A stretch of DNA of 64,000 nucleotides, taken from assembly GCF_005116665.1 (NCBI RefSeq), contig NZ_SWCJ01000004.1, positions 186,001 to 250,000 of the forward strand. Direction: 5' to 3'. Below, piece by piece: positions 1-10,135 of this stretch (its first letter is position 1; each line of letters begins with the position of its first letter). The notes beneath the pieces were generated by a model. The model did no database searches. It was not told where the DNA came from and saw nothing but the letters and a program-made list of their open reading frames with translations. The stretch comes from Ferrimonas aestuarii. GTDB lineage: Bacteria > Pseudomonadota > Gammaproteobacteria > Enterobacterales > Shewanellaceae. The translations under genes were made by a program, and so were the position numbers.

Positions 1-936
1 GGCCACAAGGAAATCCAGCGTGCCAGCTTTAAATTGCTCTAGGATGCGCAGACGCTTTTTCTGCGGCACATCGCCAGTTAGCAAGCCAACGCGATGACCA
101 TCGGCTTCCATCCAACCGTGCAGCTCTTCGCAGCGATGCTTGGTATTGGCGAAAACGATGGCTTTATCTGGCCATTCCTCTTCGATCAATGTCAGCAACA
201 AACGCATCTTGTCTTCGTTAGAGGGGTAAAATAGCTCCTCTTTAATGCGCTTACCGGTTTTCTGCTCCGGCTCAACTTCAACATGAACGGGATCGTTCAT
301 GTGCTCGTATGCCAACTCTTTCACTTTGAAAGAGAGAGTGGCCGAGAACAGCATATTACGGCGGTCTTTCGCTGCTGGCATGCGGCGGAAGATATAGCGG
401 ATGTCGCGAATAAAGCCAAGATCGAACATGCGATCCGCTTCATCCAGCACCACCACTTGAATGGAGTTAAGGTTGTAGACGCCCTGTTTCAGGTAATCAA
501 TCATACGCCCGGTGGTGCCGATCAGCAGGTCGATACCACCTTCAATGGTGGCTCGCTGACTGTCGTAGTTTTCACCACCATAAGCCAACCCCATCTTCAG
601 CCCAGCCGCCTTCGCCAATGGTTCAGCATCCTTGTGGATCTGAATCGCCAGTTCGCGAGTCGGTGCCATCACAATGGCTCGAGGGCTCTTACCGTCGTGC
701 TGCTCTGGAGCAGGTCGAGTAATGAGTTCATGAAACGTAGCCGCTAGGAACGCCAGAGTCTTACCGGTACCGGTTTGCGCTTGGCCAGCAATATCTTTGC
801 CTTCCAATACAACAGGTAGGGACAGCGCCTGGATCGGCGTACAGTGGGTAAACCCTGTCTGCACCAGCACATCGGCCACCTGAGGGGCTAACGGCAGATC
901 GGTGAAGCGGGTGTCGGTCAAGTGTGTTTTGCTCAT
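1..936 (-). CDS. rhlB: ATP-dependent RNA helicase RhlB (partial, C-terminus off window)
   Basis: DEAD-box helicase that in E. coli works with RNase E in the RNA degradosome. The 312 residues visible are N-terminal; the gene runs past position 1. Motifs in order: TPIQ of the Q-motif near residue 33, Walker A AQTGTGKT at 53-60, PTREL at 91-95, DEAD at 164-167 and SAT at 197-199, followed by the start of the second RecA-like lobe. The start MSKTHL matches the family. It is transcribed away from trxA, and the rhlB/trxA/rho neighbourhood is conserved in enteric and marine gammaproteobacteria. Assignment to RhlB rather than another DEAD protein rests on this context and on the N-terminal sequence. 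Confidence 0.95.
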   Translation of the reverse strand, partial: MSKTHLTDTRFTDLPLAPQVADVLVQTGFTHCTPIQALSLPVVLEGKDIAGQAQTGTGKTLAFLAATFHELITRPAPEQHDGKSPRAIVMAPTRELAIQIHKDAEPLAKAAGLKMGLAYGGENYDSQRATIEGGIDLLIGTTGRMIDYLKQGVYNLNSIQVVVLDEADRMFDLGFIRDIRYIFRRMPAAKDRRNMLFSATLSFKVKELAYEHMNDPVHVEVEPEQKTGKRIKEELFYPSNEDKMRLLLTLIEEEWPDKAIVFANTKHRCEELHGWMEADGHRVGLLTGDVPQKKRLRILEQFKAGTLDFLVA

Positions 937-1258
937 GGTTGGAAAGCATACCGGATGCGCTTGCAATAGAAAACGTGATCCAGTCAAATATTGTCAAATC
1001 CAATAGGGTTTACGCCATCCAAACTCATGGGCTGAACTGCAAAGCATCTTTTTAAGGTAATTAGTGGTTTCAGAAACGCCGATGGGGGCGCTGAATAATT
1101 GCTCTGAATGCCATGAACGAACGTGATTTTTGAACCTTTCACCGTAAATGGCACCTAATTTGGACAATTTTTCATCGCTGGGGGTTGAAAGGCTCGGATG
1201 CTAACCCAAGATCGCCAACAAGGGACACGATCCCACCCAAAAACAGACGGAGTAAAAA
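937..1258. promoter_or_regulatory. divergent intergenic region rhlB/trxA
   Basis: This 322-base gap between divergent rhlB and trxA holds no credible gene. It must carry the promoters of both. A GGAG ribosome site lies about 7 bases before the trxA ATG. I could not pick a convincing -35/-10 pair. Confidence 0.5.
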
Positions 1259-1585
1259 ATGAGCGATAAGATTAAACAACTGAGTGACGACGCATTTGAA
1301 GCCGACGTCCTGAACTCTGACACCCCGGTACTGGTAGATTTCTGGGCTGAGTGGTGTGGCCCATGCAAAATGATTGCACCAGTGCTGGACGAGCTGGCCG
1401 AAGAGTACGGTGACAAGCTAGTTATCGGTAAAATGAACGTTGACCAGAATAACGCCACTCCAGCGAAATTCGGTATCCGTGGTATTCCTACTCTGCTGCT
1501 GTTCAAAGGCGGCGAGCTGGCTGGCACCAAAGTGGGTGCAGCCTCGAAAACTCAACTGAAAGAGTTTATCGACAGCCACCTGTAA
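1259..1585 (+). CDS. trxA: thioredoxin 1
   Basis: Cytoplasmic protein disulfide reductase of 108 residues, the standard length. The active site WCGPC is at residues 32-36 and the cis-proline motif GIPT is present in the C-terminal half. The closest match is TrxA of E. coli. It sits between rhlB (divergent) and rho (same strand) and is followed immediately by its own strong terminator, so it is probably a monocistronic transcript. It recycles ribonucleotide reductase and other disulfide-cycling enzymes. Confidence 0.98.
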   Translation: MSDKIKQLSDDAFEADVLNSDTPVLVDFWAEWCGPCKMIAPVLDELAEEYGDKLVIGKMNVDQNNATPAKFGIRGIPTLLLFKGGELAGTKVGAASKTQLKEFIDSHL

Positions 1586-1594
1586 AACAGATTC

Positions 1595-1619
1595 ACACCC
1601 GGGTTCGCCCGGGTGTTTT
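1595..1619 (+). terminator. rho-independent terminator after trxA
   Basis: Perfect 8-bp stem CACCCGGG / CCCGGGTG at 1596-1603 and 1608-1615 around a TTCG tetraloop, followed by TTTT. It lies 10 bases after the trxA stop. Confidence 0.9.
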
Positions 1620-1790
1620 CATCTATAACCTCAAAAAACGGTTTTAGACTGGACGCTGTTTTTCTTTAGTGCTAGTTTATTAGCCAATACTTCCCAGCCT
1701 TTGATGGCCGCCGTGCCTTAGGCACCCTAACCCCAACTTTTGTAACGATGTACCGGAAAAACCGGGCACCAAAACCACAAAGACCCACCC

Positions 1791-3056
1791 ATGAATCTAT
1801 CTGAATTAAAGCAGAAACCCGTCTCCGAGCTAGTTGCTCTTGCTGAGTCAATGGGACTCGACAATATGGCTCGCGCACGGAAGCAAGACATCCTATTCTC
1901 CATCTTAAAAACCCACGCAAAAAGCGGCGAAGACATCTTCGGCGGTGGCGTATTGGAGATTCTGCAAGACGGCTTCGGTTTCCTACGTAGCGCCGACGCG
2001 TCTTTCTTGGCCGGTCCAGATGACATCTACGTCTCCCCGAGCCAAATCCGACGCTTCAACCTGCGCACTGGTGATACCATCGCCGGTAAGATTCGACCTC
2101 CAAAAGAGGGTGAGCGTTACTTCGCCTTGCTGAAGGTGAATCAGGTTAACCACGATCGTCCAGAAAACTCCCGCAACAAGATCCTGTTCGAAAACCTGAC
2201 TCCTCTGCACGCCAATGACCGTCTGCGCATGGAGCGTGGTAACGGCTCTACCGAAGACATCACCGCTCGCGTTTTGGACTTGGCCAGCCCTATTGGTAAA
2301 GGTCAGCGTGGTCTGATTGTGGCTCCGCCAAAAGCTGGTAAAACTCTGCTGCTGCAGAACATCGCCCAGTCCATCGCCTACAACCACCCAGACTGTGAAC
2401 TGATGGTACTCCTGATTGACGAACGTCCTGAGGAAGTAACCGAGATGCAGCGTCTGGTTCAAGGTGAAGTGGTAGCCTCCACCTTCGATGAGCCAGCTTC
2501 TCGTCACGTTCAAGTTGCAGAAATGGTGATCGAAAAGGCCAAGCGTCTGGTTGAGCACAAGAAAGACGTGGTCATCCTGCTGGATTCCATCACTCGTCTG
2601 GCCCGTGCCTACAACACCGTAATCCCTAGCTCAGGTAAGGTACTGACCGGTGGTGTAGACGCCAACGCCCTGCACCGCCCTAAGCGCTTCTTCGGTGCAG
2701 CACGTAACGTTGAAGAAGGCGGTAGCCTGACCATCATCGCTACAGCGCTGATCGACACCGGCTCTAAGATGGACGAAGTGATCTACGAAGAGTTTAAAGG
2801 TACAGGTAACATGGAACTGCACCTGTCCCGTAAGATCGCCGAGAAGCGTGTCTTCCCAGCCATCGACTTCAACCGCTCCGGTACCCGTCGTGAAGAGCTG
2901 CTGACCAGCCAAGATGAGCTGCAGAAGATGTGGATTCTACGTAAGATTCTGCACCCAATGCAGGAGATCGAAGCGATGGAGTTCCTGATCGACCGTCTGG
3001 CCATGACCAAGACCAACGATGAGTTCTTCACCGCCATGAAGCGTTCTAAAGGCTAA
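1791..3056 (+). CDS. rho: transcription termination factor Rho
   Basis: Hexameric RNA-dependent ATPase that terminates transcription. It has 421 residues against 419 in E. coli and is nearly collinear with it. Seen: N-terminal helical domain (MNLSELK), the cold-shock-like RNA-binding domain with GFGFLRS near residue 62, Walker A APPKAGKT near 178-185, Walker [12 protein letters not shown]-loop and R-loop regions to the C-terminus. A 170-base leader from the trxA terminator to the ATG is consistent with the known autogenous attenuation of rho, but I see no clear leader peptide. Its terminator follows directly. Confidence 0.98.
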   Translation: MNLSELKQKPVSELVALAESMGLDNMARARKQDILFSILKTHAKSGEDIFGGGVLEILQDGFGFLRSADASFLAGPDDIYVSPSQIRRFNLRTGDTIAGKIRPPKEGERYFALLKVNQVNHDRPENSRNKILFENLTPLHANDRLRMERGNGSTEDITARVLDLASPIGKGQRGLIVAPPKAGKTLLLQNIAQSIAYNHPDCELMVLLIDERPEEVTEMQRLVQGEVVASTFDEPASRHVQVAEMVIEKAKRLVEHKKDVVILLDSITRLARAYNTVIPSSGKVLTGGVDANALHRPKRFFGAARNVEEGGSLTIIATALIDTGSKMDEVIYEEFKGTGNMELHLSRKIAEKRVFPAIDFNRSGTRREELLTSQDELQKMWILRKILHPMQEIEAMEFLIDRLAMTKTNDEFFTAMKRSKG

Positions 3057-3075
3057 CCCCTTTTTACGCAGTCAT

Positions 3076-3104
3076 AAAAAAAGCCGCATGATGCGGCTTT
3101 TTTT
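3076..3104. terminator. terminator after rho, shared with the nfeD/qmcA pair
   Basis: A-tract, stem GCCGC / GCGGC (3083-3087, 3093-3097) with flanking A/T pairs, then a T-tract. It works in both directions between convergent rho and the nfeD-like gene. Confidence 0.85.
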
Positions 3105-3120
3105 GTGTCCATGAACCGCG

Positions 3121-3579
3121 CTAGTCAGCCTTCTCAACCAACAGCATAGTGCCTTCGATGCTGACCACTTTCACGGTGCAATTCGCCGGTAGGGTTGTTC
3201 CCTCTAAACTGCTGGCCAACCAACTGCCATCGCCCACTTTGACTCGGCCGCCAGAGCGAGTTATGTCGGTCATCGCCATGCCACGTTCGCCAATCAAGCT
3301 CTTGGCCCGCTGATTCATCACTGAAGATTCAATGGCATGACGGTCTTTGTCCCGCTGGTAGAAATACCACGCCAAGGTGAAGATCACCGAGATGGCCCCA
3401 AACAGTACCCACTGCATCTCCGGACTTAAATCCGACAACCTGGCCACCACACTGACCGCCAGCGCCGAACCACCAATCCACAGCAGATAGCCGCCGGATC
3501 CCAGCAGCTCCAAAGTTAACAGCACTAACCCCAAAATCAGCCAATGCGTTGCAGTCATAGAGAGAAACAGTTCAATCAC
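3121..3579 (-). CDS. NfeD-family membrane protein
   Basis: Protein of 152 residues with two or three hydrophobic segments in the first 75 residues (around THWLILGLVLLTLELL and MQWVLFGAISVIFTLAW), followed by a soluble OB-fold-like C-terminal domain typical of NfeD (YbbK) proteins. It begins one base after the stop of the upstream SPFH gene, so the two are a transcription unit. NfeD proteins are regular partners of stomatin/SPFH proteins in membrane microdomains. The exact role is unknown here. Confidence 0.9.
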   Translation of the reverse strand: MIELFLSMTATHWLILGLVLLTLELLGSGGYLLWIGGSALAVSVVARLSDLSPEMQWVLFGAISVIFTLAWYFYQRDKDRHAIESSVMNQRAKSLIGERGMAMTDITRSGGRVKVGDGSWLASSLEGTTLPANCTVKVVSIEGTMLLVEKAD

Positions 3580-4536
3580 TTACTTCCCCTTCACTTGATT
3601 AATCAGTTCACTGATCCCCGCCACCGAGCCCATCAAATTGCTGCCTTCCAGCGGCATCAATACCAATTTGCTGGACTCCGCTTTACCGATGTCTGCCAGC
3701 GCCTCGGTGTACTTCTGGGCAATAAAGTAATTCACGGCGTTAAGGTCACCTTGGGCAATCGCGTTGGATACTGTGGTAGTCGCGTTGGCCTCCGCCTCTG
3801 CTTGACGCTCACGGGCTTCCGCTTCCAAGAACGCCGCTTGACGCTCACCTTCAGCGCGCAGAACGGCAGATTGCTTCTCCCCTTCCGCCTTCAAAATGGC
3901 CGCTTGGCGCACCCCTTCCGCTTCCAGAATTTCGGCACGCTTGGAACGATCCGCTTTAAGCTGAGCATTCATGGCATCAATCAGATCCATCGGTGGCGCA
4001 ATGTCTTTGATTTCGATACGGGTCACTTTCACGCCCCAAGGCTGAGTAGCCGAATCCACCACGGTTAACAGGCGATCATTAATCTCATCACGACGGGAAA
4101 GCATCTCATCCAGCTCCATCGAACCCAATACGGTACGCAGATTGGTCATCGCCAAATTCTGGATGGCATTCTCAAGATGGTTCACCTCATAGGACGCTTG
4201 GGCAGGGTCGATAACTTGGATGAAGGTTACCCCATCTACGGTCACGTTGGCGTTGTCCCGAGAGATCACAATCTGACTCGGGATATCCAGCACTCGTTCC
4301 ATCATGTTCACCTTGTGACCAATCTGATCCATAAAGGGTACGATCAGATGCAGGCCCGGCTTTAGAGAGCGGGTATAGCGACCAAAGCGCTCCACGTTCC
4401 ACTCATAGCCCTGAGGTACAATCTTCACCGCAGTAAAGACGATCACCAAAGCGAACACCGCAAATACCAAACTGGGGCCCATGAACTGAATTAAGTCTGA
4501 CACTTCCATTTCCTCTGTTTTCGCCGACAGCGACAT
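3580..4536 (-). CDS. qmcA: SPFH/Band 7 (stomatin-like) membrane protein, QmcA type
   Basis: Protein of 318 residues: one N-terminal membrane segment ([16 protein letters not shown]), then a Band 7 domain ([24 protein letters not shown]) and a long charged coiled-coil with repeated AEGxRQAA-type units around residues 195-250. It matches E. coli QmcA/YbbK-locus proteins. It forms a two-gene unit with nfeD. Such proteins assemble large oligomers at the membrane and are linked to protein quality control with FtsH. An alternative start 10 codons downstream (MEVSDL) is possible; neither has an ideal ribosome site. Confidence 0.9.
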   Translation of the reverse strand: MSLSAKTEEMEVSDLIQFMGPSLVFAVFALVIVFTAVKIVPQGYEWNVERFGRYTRSLKPGLHLIVPFMDQIGHKVNMMERVLDIPSQIVISRDNANVTVDGVTFIQVIDPAQASYEVNHLENAIQNLAMTNLRTVLGSMELDEMLSRRDEINDRLLTVVDSATQPWGVKVTRIEIKDIAPPMDLIDAMNAQLKADRSKRAEILEAEGVRQAAILKAEGEKQSAVLRAEGERQAAFLEAEARERQAEAEANATTTVSNAIAQGDLNAVNYFIAQKYTEALADIGKAESSKLVLMPLEGSNLMGSVAGISELINQVKGK

Positions 4537-4548
4537 TAGTCCTGTCCA

Positions 4549-4560
4549 CTAGTATACTAG
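4549..4560. promoter_or_regulatory. palindromic CTAGTATACTAG in qmcA/ubiD divergent promoter
   Basis: A perfect 12-base palindrome containing TATACT on both strands, placed between divergent qmcA and ubiD. It could act as a -10 element for either direction. No strong -35 could be assigned, so this is tentative. Confidence 0.35.
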
Positions 4561-4620
4561 AGCGCAAATTGGTCGACCGATTGCCGATCAAAAAACGACC
4601 ACGCAAGTCGAGAGTAACAC

Positions 4621-6087
4621 ATGAAATTCAGGGATATACGAAAATTTATCGACCACTTGGAAGGCGCCGGTGAACTCAAGCGCGTCACCACCGAAGTGGA
4701 CCCTTATCTTCAAATGACCGAGATCAGCGACCGCGTTTTACGCAGTGGCGGTCCAGCACTGCTATTTGAGAACGTCAAAGGCAAACAGATGCCGGTTCTG
4801 GCCAACCTATTTGGCACCCCCAAGCGAGTGGCGATGGCGTTAGGCCGCGACGATCCAAGCGCCCTGCGAGAAGTGGGAGAACTGCTGGCGTTCCTGAAAG
4901 AGCCAGAAGTACCGTCAGGCTTTAAAGATGCCATCTCCAAGGTGCCGATGTTCAAGCAAGCCCTGAATATGCCGCCGAAACGCGTCAGCAAAGCCCCCTG
5001 CCAAGAGGTGGTCATCAGTGGCGATGACGTTGATCTGACCCAACTGCCGATTCAGCACTGCTGGCCCGGCGACGTGGCACCCCTGGTAACCTGGGGTCTC
5101 ACCATCACCAAGGGCCCTAACCAGAAACGTCAAAACTTAGGGATCTATCGCCAACAGTTATTGGGTAAAAATAAGCTGATCATGCGCTGGCTGGCCCACC
5201 GTGGCGGCGCCCTCGACTACAAAGATTTCCAGCAGAAACATCCAGGTGAGCGCTACCCTGTTTCCGTGGCGCTAGGCTCGGATCCGGTCACCATTCTTGG
5301 TGCCGTCACACCGGTGCCGGACGCCATGAGCGAATACGCCTTTGCCGGGTTACTCCGCGGTGAGCGTACCGAGGTGGTTAAATCCATCAGCAATGAGTTA
5401 GACGTACCCGCCCACAGTGAGATCATCCTTGAGGGGTATTTAGAGCCAGGCGAAGAGGCCGATGAAGGCCCTTATGGGGATCACACTGGATACTACAATG
5501 AGGTCGAGCGCTTCCCAGTGTTCACCGTTACTCACATCACCATGCGTAAAGATGCCATCTACCACAGCACCTACACCGGCCGACCGCCGGATGAGCCAGC
5601 CATGCTGGGTGTGGCCCTAAACGAAGTATTCGTACCGATCCTGAAAAAGCAGTACCCAGAGATCGAAGACTTCTATCTGCCGCCAGAAGGCTGCAGCTAC
5701 CGCATGGCGGTGATCACCATCAAAAAACAGTATCCTGGTCATGCCAAGCGAGTGATGATGGGCGCGTGGAGCTTCCTGCGTCAGTTCATGTACACCAAGT
5801 TCATCATCATCTGTGACGACGACGTCAATGCCCGCGACTGGAACGACGTTATCTGGGCACTGACCACCCGCGTGGATCCCACCCGAGATACGCTGATGGT
5901 AGACAACACCCCCATCGACTATCTGGACTTTGCCTCGCCGGTGGCGGGCCTGGGCTCCAAGATGGGCATTGATGCCACCAACAAGTGGGAAGGGGAAACC
6001 GACCGTGAGTGGGGCGAACCCATTGTGATGAGCGATGAGGTCAAGCAGAGCGTCGACGCCATCTGGGATCAGCTTGGCATCGATTAG
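4621..6087 (+). CDS. ubiD: 4-hydroxy-3-polyprenylbenzoate decarboxylase UbiD
   Basis: Prenylated-FMN-dependent decarboxylase that makes 2-polyprenylphenol in ubiquinone synthesis. Its 488 residues are close to E. coli UbiD (497), and typical blocks are visible: [10 protein letters not shown] at the N-terminus, [17 protein letters not shown] near 176, [11 protein letters not shown] near 282 and DREWGEP near the end. It needs the flavin prenyltransferase UbiX, which is not in the window. The order ubiD-fre matches E. coli, and ubiA lies a kilobase away on the other strand. Confidence 0.97.
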   Translation: MKFRDIRKFIDHLEGAGELKRVTTEVDPYLQMTEISDRVLRSGGPALLFENVKGKQMPVLANLFGTPKRVAMALGRDDPSALREVGELLAFLKEPEVPSGFKDAISKVPMFKQALNMPPKRVSKAPCQEVVISGDDVDLTQLPIQHCWPGDVAPLVTWGLTITKGPNQKRQNLGIYRQQLLGKNKLIMRWLAHRGGALDYKDFQQKHPGERYPVSVALGSDPVTILGAVTPVPDAMSEYAFAGLLRGERTEVVKSISNELDVPAHSEIILEGYLEPGEEADEGPYGDHTGYYNEVERFPVFTVTHITMRKDAIYHSTYTGRPPDEPAMLGVALNEVFVPILKKQYPEIEDFYLPPEGCSYRMAVITIKKQYPGHAKRVMMGAWSFLRQFMYTKFIIICDDDVNARDWNDVIWALTTRVDPTRDTLMVDNTPIDYLDFASPVAGLGSKMGIDATNKWEGETDREWGEPIVMSDEVKQSVDAIWDQLGID

Positions 6088-6097
6088 GCCAACAGAT

Positions 6098-6119
6098 AAA
6101 TGTGACTGGCATCACATCA
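6098..6119. promoter_or_regulatory. CRP (cAMP receptor protein) binding site upstream of fre
   Basis: TGTGA (6101-6105), CTGGCA, TCACA (6112-6116) is an exact match to the CRP core TGTGA-N6-TCACA, flanked by AAA. It lies 11 bases after the ubiD stop and about 52 bases before the fre start. A TACAAT -10-like hexamer is at 6130-6135 between GGGCGC and GCGCCC. Confidence 0.8.
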
Positions 6120-6167
6120 AGGGCGCAGATACAATGCGCCCAGTCATTAATGAATAATGAGATAACT

Positions 6168-6860
6168 ATGACAAGGATCAGCTGTAAGATCGCTTCGGTA
6201 ACGCCGTTTTGCGATACCGTATTTAAGGTGTGCTTGACTCCACCGCAAGCCATCCAGTTTCAAGGTGGCCAATACCTGACGATTGTCATGGGCGAGCAAG
6301 ATAAGCGTCCGTTCTCCATCGCTTCCGGCCCAGATCGCAACCATGAGATCGAACTGCACATCGGTGCCGCCGTGGCTGAAGGCTACGCCATGGAAGTGAT
6401 TGAACGGCTGAAATCCAGCGACAGCATTGAAGTAGAACTGCCTTTCGGTGACGCCCAGGTTCGCTTGGATAGCCAGCGCCCGCGCATTCTGATCGCCGGT
6501 GGCACTGGGTTTTCCTACATCAACAGCATCATGGAAGCTTTGATCGCAGCCGGAGATACCCAAACCACGTTCCTGTACTGGGGCAGCCGTGACAACGACG
6601 CCATGTACCTGAAGCAGCGAGCGCAGCAGTGGGCTAACGAGCATGCTCATCTGCACTTTATTCCAGTGTTTGAAGCTGAAGCCAGCGAGCGCCAAGGGAC
6701 GGTAATCGACGCAGTCTGCGAAGACTTTGTGTCTCTCAAAGACTACGACGTCTACATTGCCGGCCGCTTCGAAATGGCCGGAGCAGCTCGAGAAGCCTTC
6801 CGCCAAAAGGGCATCAACGAAGACCACCTGTTCGGCGACGCCTTCGCTTACATCAAGTAA
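6168..6860 (+). CDS. fre: NAD(P)H-flavin reductase
   Basis: Reduces free flavins with NAD(P)H. Starting at ATG 6168 gives 230 residues (E. coli Fre 233) with an N-terminus MTRISCKIASV that aligns with MTTLSCKVTSV of E. coli; an upstream in-frame start at 6102 would add unrelated residues and would overlap the CRP site. Seen: flavin-binding RPFSIAS near residue 45, and the nucleotide-binding stretch IAGGTGFSYINSIM near 108. It follows ubiD as in E. coli. The CRP site suggests cAMP-dependent control separate from ubiD. Confidence 0.95.
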   Translation: MTRISCKIASVTPFCDTVFKVCLTPPQAIQFQGGQYLTIVMGEQDKRPFSIASGPDRNHEIELHIGAAVAEGYAMEVIERLKSSDSIEVELPFGDAQVRLDSQRPRILIAGGTGFSYINSIMEALIAAGDTQTTFLYWGSRDNDAMYLKQRAQQWANEHAHLHFIPVFEAEASERQGTVIDAVCEDFVSLKDYDVYIAGRFEMAGAAREAFRQKGINEDHLFGDAFAYIK

Positions 6861-6881
6861 GCAAGCCAGACTGAACGCTCA

Positions 6882-6908
6882 AAAAAACCGCCATAGTGGC
6901 GGTTTTTT
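6882..6908. terminator. bidirectional terminator fre/ubiA
   Basis: A-tract, CCGCCA (6888-6893), loop TAG, TGGCGG (6897-6902), T-tract. It serves convergent fre and ubiA. Confidence 0.9.
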
Positions 6909-6928
6909 TATGGAACCGATTATAGGGC

Positions 6929-7849
6929 TCAGAAAGCACCACTTCCCAGCACCACGCCAGCGAACAGCGCCAATCCAGCCCACTGATTATTCAGAAATGC
7001 TTTAAAGCAGTTATCTCGGTCACGATTGGCGATCATCCGCTGCTGATGTACAAACAGAGTTGCCATCACGACAAGCGCCAGATAGTAAGCCACTCCCAAT
7101 TGCTGCAGCCAGCCAATGGCAATCAATAACCCAAGAGTCATTACTTGCAAGCCCGCTATCCAGTGACGGTCCCAACGACCAAACCAGATGGCCGTCGAAC
7201 GGATACCCACTTTGAGGTCATCTTCCCGATCCACCATGCCATACATAGTGTCGTACGCCACCGTCCAGCACCAGTGAGCCACAAACATCAGCCAAGTTAT
7301 GGTGGAAACCTCACCGGTTTGAGCGGTAAATGCCATGGGGATCGACCAGCTCCATACCACGCCCAGCACCATCTGCGGCCCAGGAAAGAAGCGTTTGCTA
7401 AAAGGGTAAAAAATAGTGAGCGCCATCCCCACAAACGACATATAAACCGTGGTGGTATTGAGTGTTAGCACCAAGGAGAAACAGATCAGCCCCAGCACTA
7501 CAAACAGCAGCAGCGCATCACGAGACTTAAGCTCGCCCGTCGCTAAGGGACGGGATCGGGTTCGAGCTACGTGGCGATCCAGGTTACGGTCGGCGTAATC
7601 ATTGATGATGCAGCCATTGGCCCGGGTTAACCAAACACCAAGGAAAAACACCAAAAAGATGTAGGGATCTGGTCCAGCACTGCCGGAGGCAAGCCACAGT
7701 GCGGCCATGGTCGGCCACAATAAAAGAAAGGTCCCAATTGGCCGGTCCAATCTGGCCAAACGCAAATAGGGATCCAAACGATTTCGCATTACAGCAAGCA
7801 TCTTCCGTGCCCGTCTTATCGCTTTTAGATGCTTGCCATTATGCGACAT
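6929..7849 (-). CDS. ubiA: 4-hydroxybenzoate polyprenyltransferase
   Basis: Integral membrane prenyltransferase of the ubiquinone pathway, attaching the isoprenoid tail to 4-hydroxybenzoate. Many hydrophobic segments and both Asp-rich motifs are present: NDYADRNLD and YDTMYGMVDREDD. The longest reading is 306 residues. Starts at 7801 (MLAV, 290 residues, the E. coli length) or 7789 (MRNR) are equally possible, as no start has a good ribosome site. It is convergent with fre. Confidence 0.95.
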   Translation of the reverse strand: MSHNGKHLKAIRRARKMLAVMRNRLDPYLRLARLDRPIGTFLLLWPTMAALWLASGSAGPDPYIFLVFFLGVWLTRANGCIINDYADRNLDRHVARTRSRPLATGELKSRDALLLFVVLGLICFSLVLTLNTTTVYMSFVGMALTIFYPFSKRFFPGPQMVLGVVWSWSIPMAFTAQTGEVSTITWLMFVAHWCWTVAYDTMYGMVDREDDLKVGIRSTAIWFGRWDRHWIAGLQVMTLGLLIAIGWLQQLGVAYYLALVVMATLFVHQQRMIANRDRDNCFKAFLNNQWAGLALFAGVVLGSGAF

Positions 7850-7886
7850 CGCTGTGGTTTTTCCTAACCGGAAATTTCAACTCCCA

Positions 7887-9512
7887 CTAGAACCGAAACC
7901 GTTTAAGCTGCCCCAATAAGTGGTTGGATTGTTCAAGCAGCGACTGGCTTTCCAGTGATACCTGCTGAGATTGTGACTTCACCTCCAAGCCCGCATCACT
8001 GGCTTTGATGAGGTTCTGATTGATCTCTTCCGATACCGTACTTTGCTCCTCCGCGGCGGTCGCAATCTGGCCAGCGCGATCGTTGGCGTCACCAATCTGA
8101 TTGGCGATGCTCTCTAGCGCCTGCGCCATCTGCTGGCTCTCTTTGGCCGATTCGCTGGCTCGACTGGCGCAATCTTGCATCGCTTCAACGGAGTTCAAAG
8201 CCCCTCGCTGTAGCGATTCCACCGTCGACTGCACCTGAGTGGTAGACTCTCGAGTACGGGCGGCCAGTTGTCGAACTTCATCGGCCACCACCGCAAACCC
8301 TCGGCCCTGTTCACCGGCCCGAGCGGCCTCAATGGCGGCGTTTAACGCCAATAGATTGGTTTGCTCTGAGATGGCATTAATCACTTCGGTGATCTCGCTG
8401 ATCGCCTGAACCCCTTGATGAAGTTCGCTGATCTGAGCCGCGCTCTGCTCAACATTGACCACCAGTTCATTAATTTGAGCTTCGGTTAGGTGCATACGCT
8501 GACGGCCATCGTTACTGGCGCCAGACGCATTATGGGTCGACAACGCCGTTTGCTCCGCGTTGCCCGCCACCTCGGCGATGGTGTGGCTCATCTCATTGAC
8601 CGCCGTTGCCACCTGTTCCAGTTGCGAATGCTGGTCCTCCGCAGCATGCTCGCCATCGGACGCCAATTGAGCCAGTGCCTGGGCATGGGCCTGGGCGTCG
8701 TTAGCGGTTTGCTGCACCTCGGTCAGCACCTTAACCAGAGCCATTCGCATCTTCGTCAGCGCATCAGACAGATGGCCTAACTCATCACCGCGATCCAACT
8801 GTGGCGCAGACGCTTCACTGAAATCACCATTGGCCATGGCATCGCAGGCGTGCTCTAGCTCGCCAATGGCACCACTGATGTCTCGGCGGATAAAGTGGCT
8901 CACTATCTGGGTCACTATGGTGGCGATCACCGATACCCACACCAGCTTCAGCACCAACTCAAAGAACAATTCCTGTAAGCCTTGGTGCACTGCACCAACG
9001 CCGACAATCCAGCCCCATTGGCTGTCACCAATCACATAGGAGGTTTTCTCAAGTTTGGGGCGATTGGGAATATTGAGGCGATAGGTAAGGAAGCCTTTAC
9101 CCGATTTGGCCACAACGTCCACCATCGTCTGCCAATGATGCTGACCATCCGCATCGGTTTGGTCACGCATATCTTGGCCAAGTTGATCGCGACGATAGGG
9201 GTGTGCCTGTAGGCGCCCTTGGTTATCAAGCACCCAGAAGTAGTTATCGCCCTCAAACCGCAGCGCCATTACGGCGTCTCGGGCCCGCTGCTGCGCTTGT
9301 TCACGGCCAATTTCTGGCTCTAGGGACTGATAGTACTGAAGCAAGGAACTGGCTTGTTCCACATGAGACATCAAAGCCTGATCCCTTGCTTCGCTAATGC
9401 GATTTTGAAGCAAGTTTGCGGAGAAGATCAATAGCCATACCGTGGCCACAATTGACAGTATTACCAGTAGCCACAGCTTACTGCCAAGGGAAATCCGTTT
9501 TAAAAAATTCAC
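7887..9512 (-). CDS. methyl-accepting chemotaxis protein with Cache sensor
   Basis: Chemoreceptor of 541 residues. Order: membrane segment 1 (about 12-30), a periplasmic single Cache-type domain (about 35-180, with [19 protein letters not shown], the usual Cache_2 core), membrane segment 2 (about 184-206), HAMP (about 208-262) and the cytoplasmic MA signalling domain, with the hairpin tip [20 protein letters not shown] around 388-407 and no C-terminal CheR pentapeptide. The ligand cannot be told; Cache_2 receptors often sense small carboxylates. It is a lone gene. Its upstream gap carries an FNR-like palindrome and a direct repeat. Confidence 0.95.
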   Translation of the reverse strand: MNFLKRISLGSKLWLLVILSIVATVWLLIFSANLLQNRISEARDQALMSHVEQASSLLQYYQSLEPEIGREQAQQRARDAVMALRFEGDNYFWVLDNQGRLQAHPYRRDQLGQDMRDQTDADGQHHWQTMVDVVAKSGKGFLTYRLNIPNRPKLEKTSYVIGDSQWGWIVGVGAVHQGLQELFFELVLKLVWVSVIATIVTQIVSHFIRRDISGAIGELEHACDAMANGDFSEASAPQLDRGDELGHLSDALTKMRMALVKVLTEVQQTANDAQAHAQALAQLASDGEHAAEDQHSQLEQVATAVNEMSHTIAEVAGNAEQTALSTHNASGASNDGRQRMHLTEAQINELVVNVEQSAAQISELHQGVQAISEITEVINAISEQTNLLALNAAIEAARAGEQGRGFAVVADEVRQLAARTRESTTQVQSTVESLQRGALNSVEAMQDCASRASESAKESQQMAQALESIANQIGDANDRAGQIATAAEEQSTVSEEINQNLIKASDAGLEVKSQSQQVSLESQSLLEQSNHLLGQLKRFRF

Positions 9513-9522
9513 TTTTCATCCG

Positions 9523-9588
9523 ACATATGCAATTTTAACATATGCAAAAATTACCTATTTATTAGGTAATTACGATGATCCAGATCAT
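9523..9588 (-). promoter_or_regulatory. chemoreceptor control region: direct repeat, hairpin, FNR-like site
   Basis: The sequence shows ACATATGCAA twice (9523-9532, 9538-9547), a 9-bp inverted repeat AATTACCTA / TAGGTAATT (9549-9571), and ATGATCCAGATCAT (9575-9588), which keeps TGAT-N4-ATCA of FNR-family sites. The hairpin may also end the ybaK-like transcript. Functions are inferred. Confidence 0.4.
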
Positions 9589-9625
9589 ATTAAATCGGAT
9601 TATTTAGATTTGCTTATTTTGCTTT

Positions 9626-10129
9626 TTAATTGATGCGCCGCTGACCATAATCCACTTCCGGTTGAATACTGAACTGCCCGTGGCGATGATCAAGCATCAG
9701 CTTTCCAAAATCCCTCTGCATCACTTTAACCAGTTGCTGGTGATCCCCTGCTTCAAAGAAGACCTGCGACTGCTCCAGCAGGGTGTCATCCACAACCATC
9801 ATCAGATGATAAGCCTGCCCCAGTGCTGGCACGGCACCAAATTGACAGTCAGGAAATCGCTGCGCCGCTTTCACCTCTGGTACAACAGAGAGACTGCGAT
9901 CGAGCATCTGACCAAGAAGGTTCAGTCGTAGACGTCGATCCGCCGGTAAAATCGCCAACAATCGTTGGCCTTGATGGTCTTCCAGCAGCACCGCTTTGGC
10001 GACCTGTCGTTGTGGGATTCCGGCGCTGATGGCCGACTGAACGGCAGTTTCCGAGTAAGGGTGGGAAACCAACTTGAATGGGATCTGGTGGCTAATTAAA
10101 TAGTCATTAACGCTGATTGCGATAGCCAT
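9626..10129 (-). CDS. YbaK/EbsC-family aminoacyl-tRNA editing protein
   Basis: Starting at ATG 10129 gives 167 residues beginning MAIAISVNDYL, preceded by a perfect AGGAGG eight bases upstream; a longer reading would include unrelated upstream sequence. The fold family (YbaK/ProX) hydrolyses mischarged tRNAs, for example Ala- or Cys-tRNA(Pro). The typical conserved Lys is in QVAKAVLLEDHQGQ. It is short and divergent compared with E. coli YbaK, so specificity is not assigned. Its ribosome site is buried in an 11-bp hairpin (separate entry). Confidence 0.8.
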   Translation of the reverse strand: MAIAISVNDYLISHQIPFKLVSHPYSETAVQSAISAGIPQRQVAKAVLLEDHQGQRLLAILPADRRLRLNLLGQMLDRSLSVVPEVKAAQRFPDCQFGAVPALGQAYHLMMVVDDTLLEQSQVFFEAGDHQQLVKVMQRDFGKLMLDHRHGQFSIQPEVDYGQRRIN

Positions 10130-10135
10130 AATAAT

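Noticed and set aside
283..747. 154-codon open frame on the plus strand
   Set aside because: It lies antisense to rhlB, which has all helicase motifs; no family features in the frame itself.
1983..2558. 191-codon frame antisense to rho
   Set aside because: A mirror of the highly conserved rho codons; no ribosome site or family.
6147..6827. 226-codon frame antisense to fre
   Set aside because: fre is certain on the other strand; the frame has no recognisable domain.
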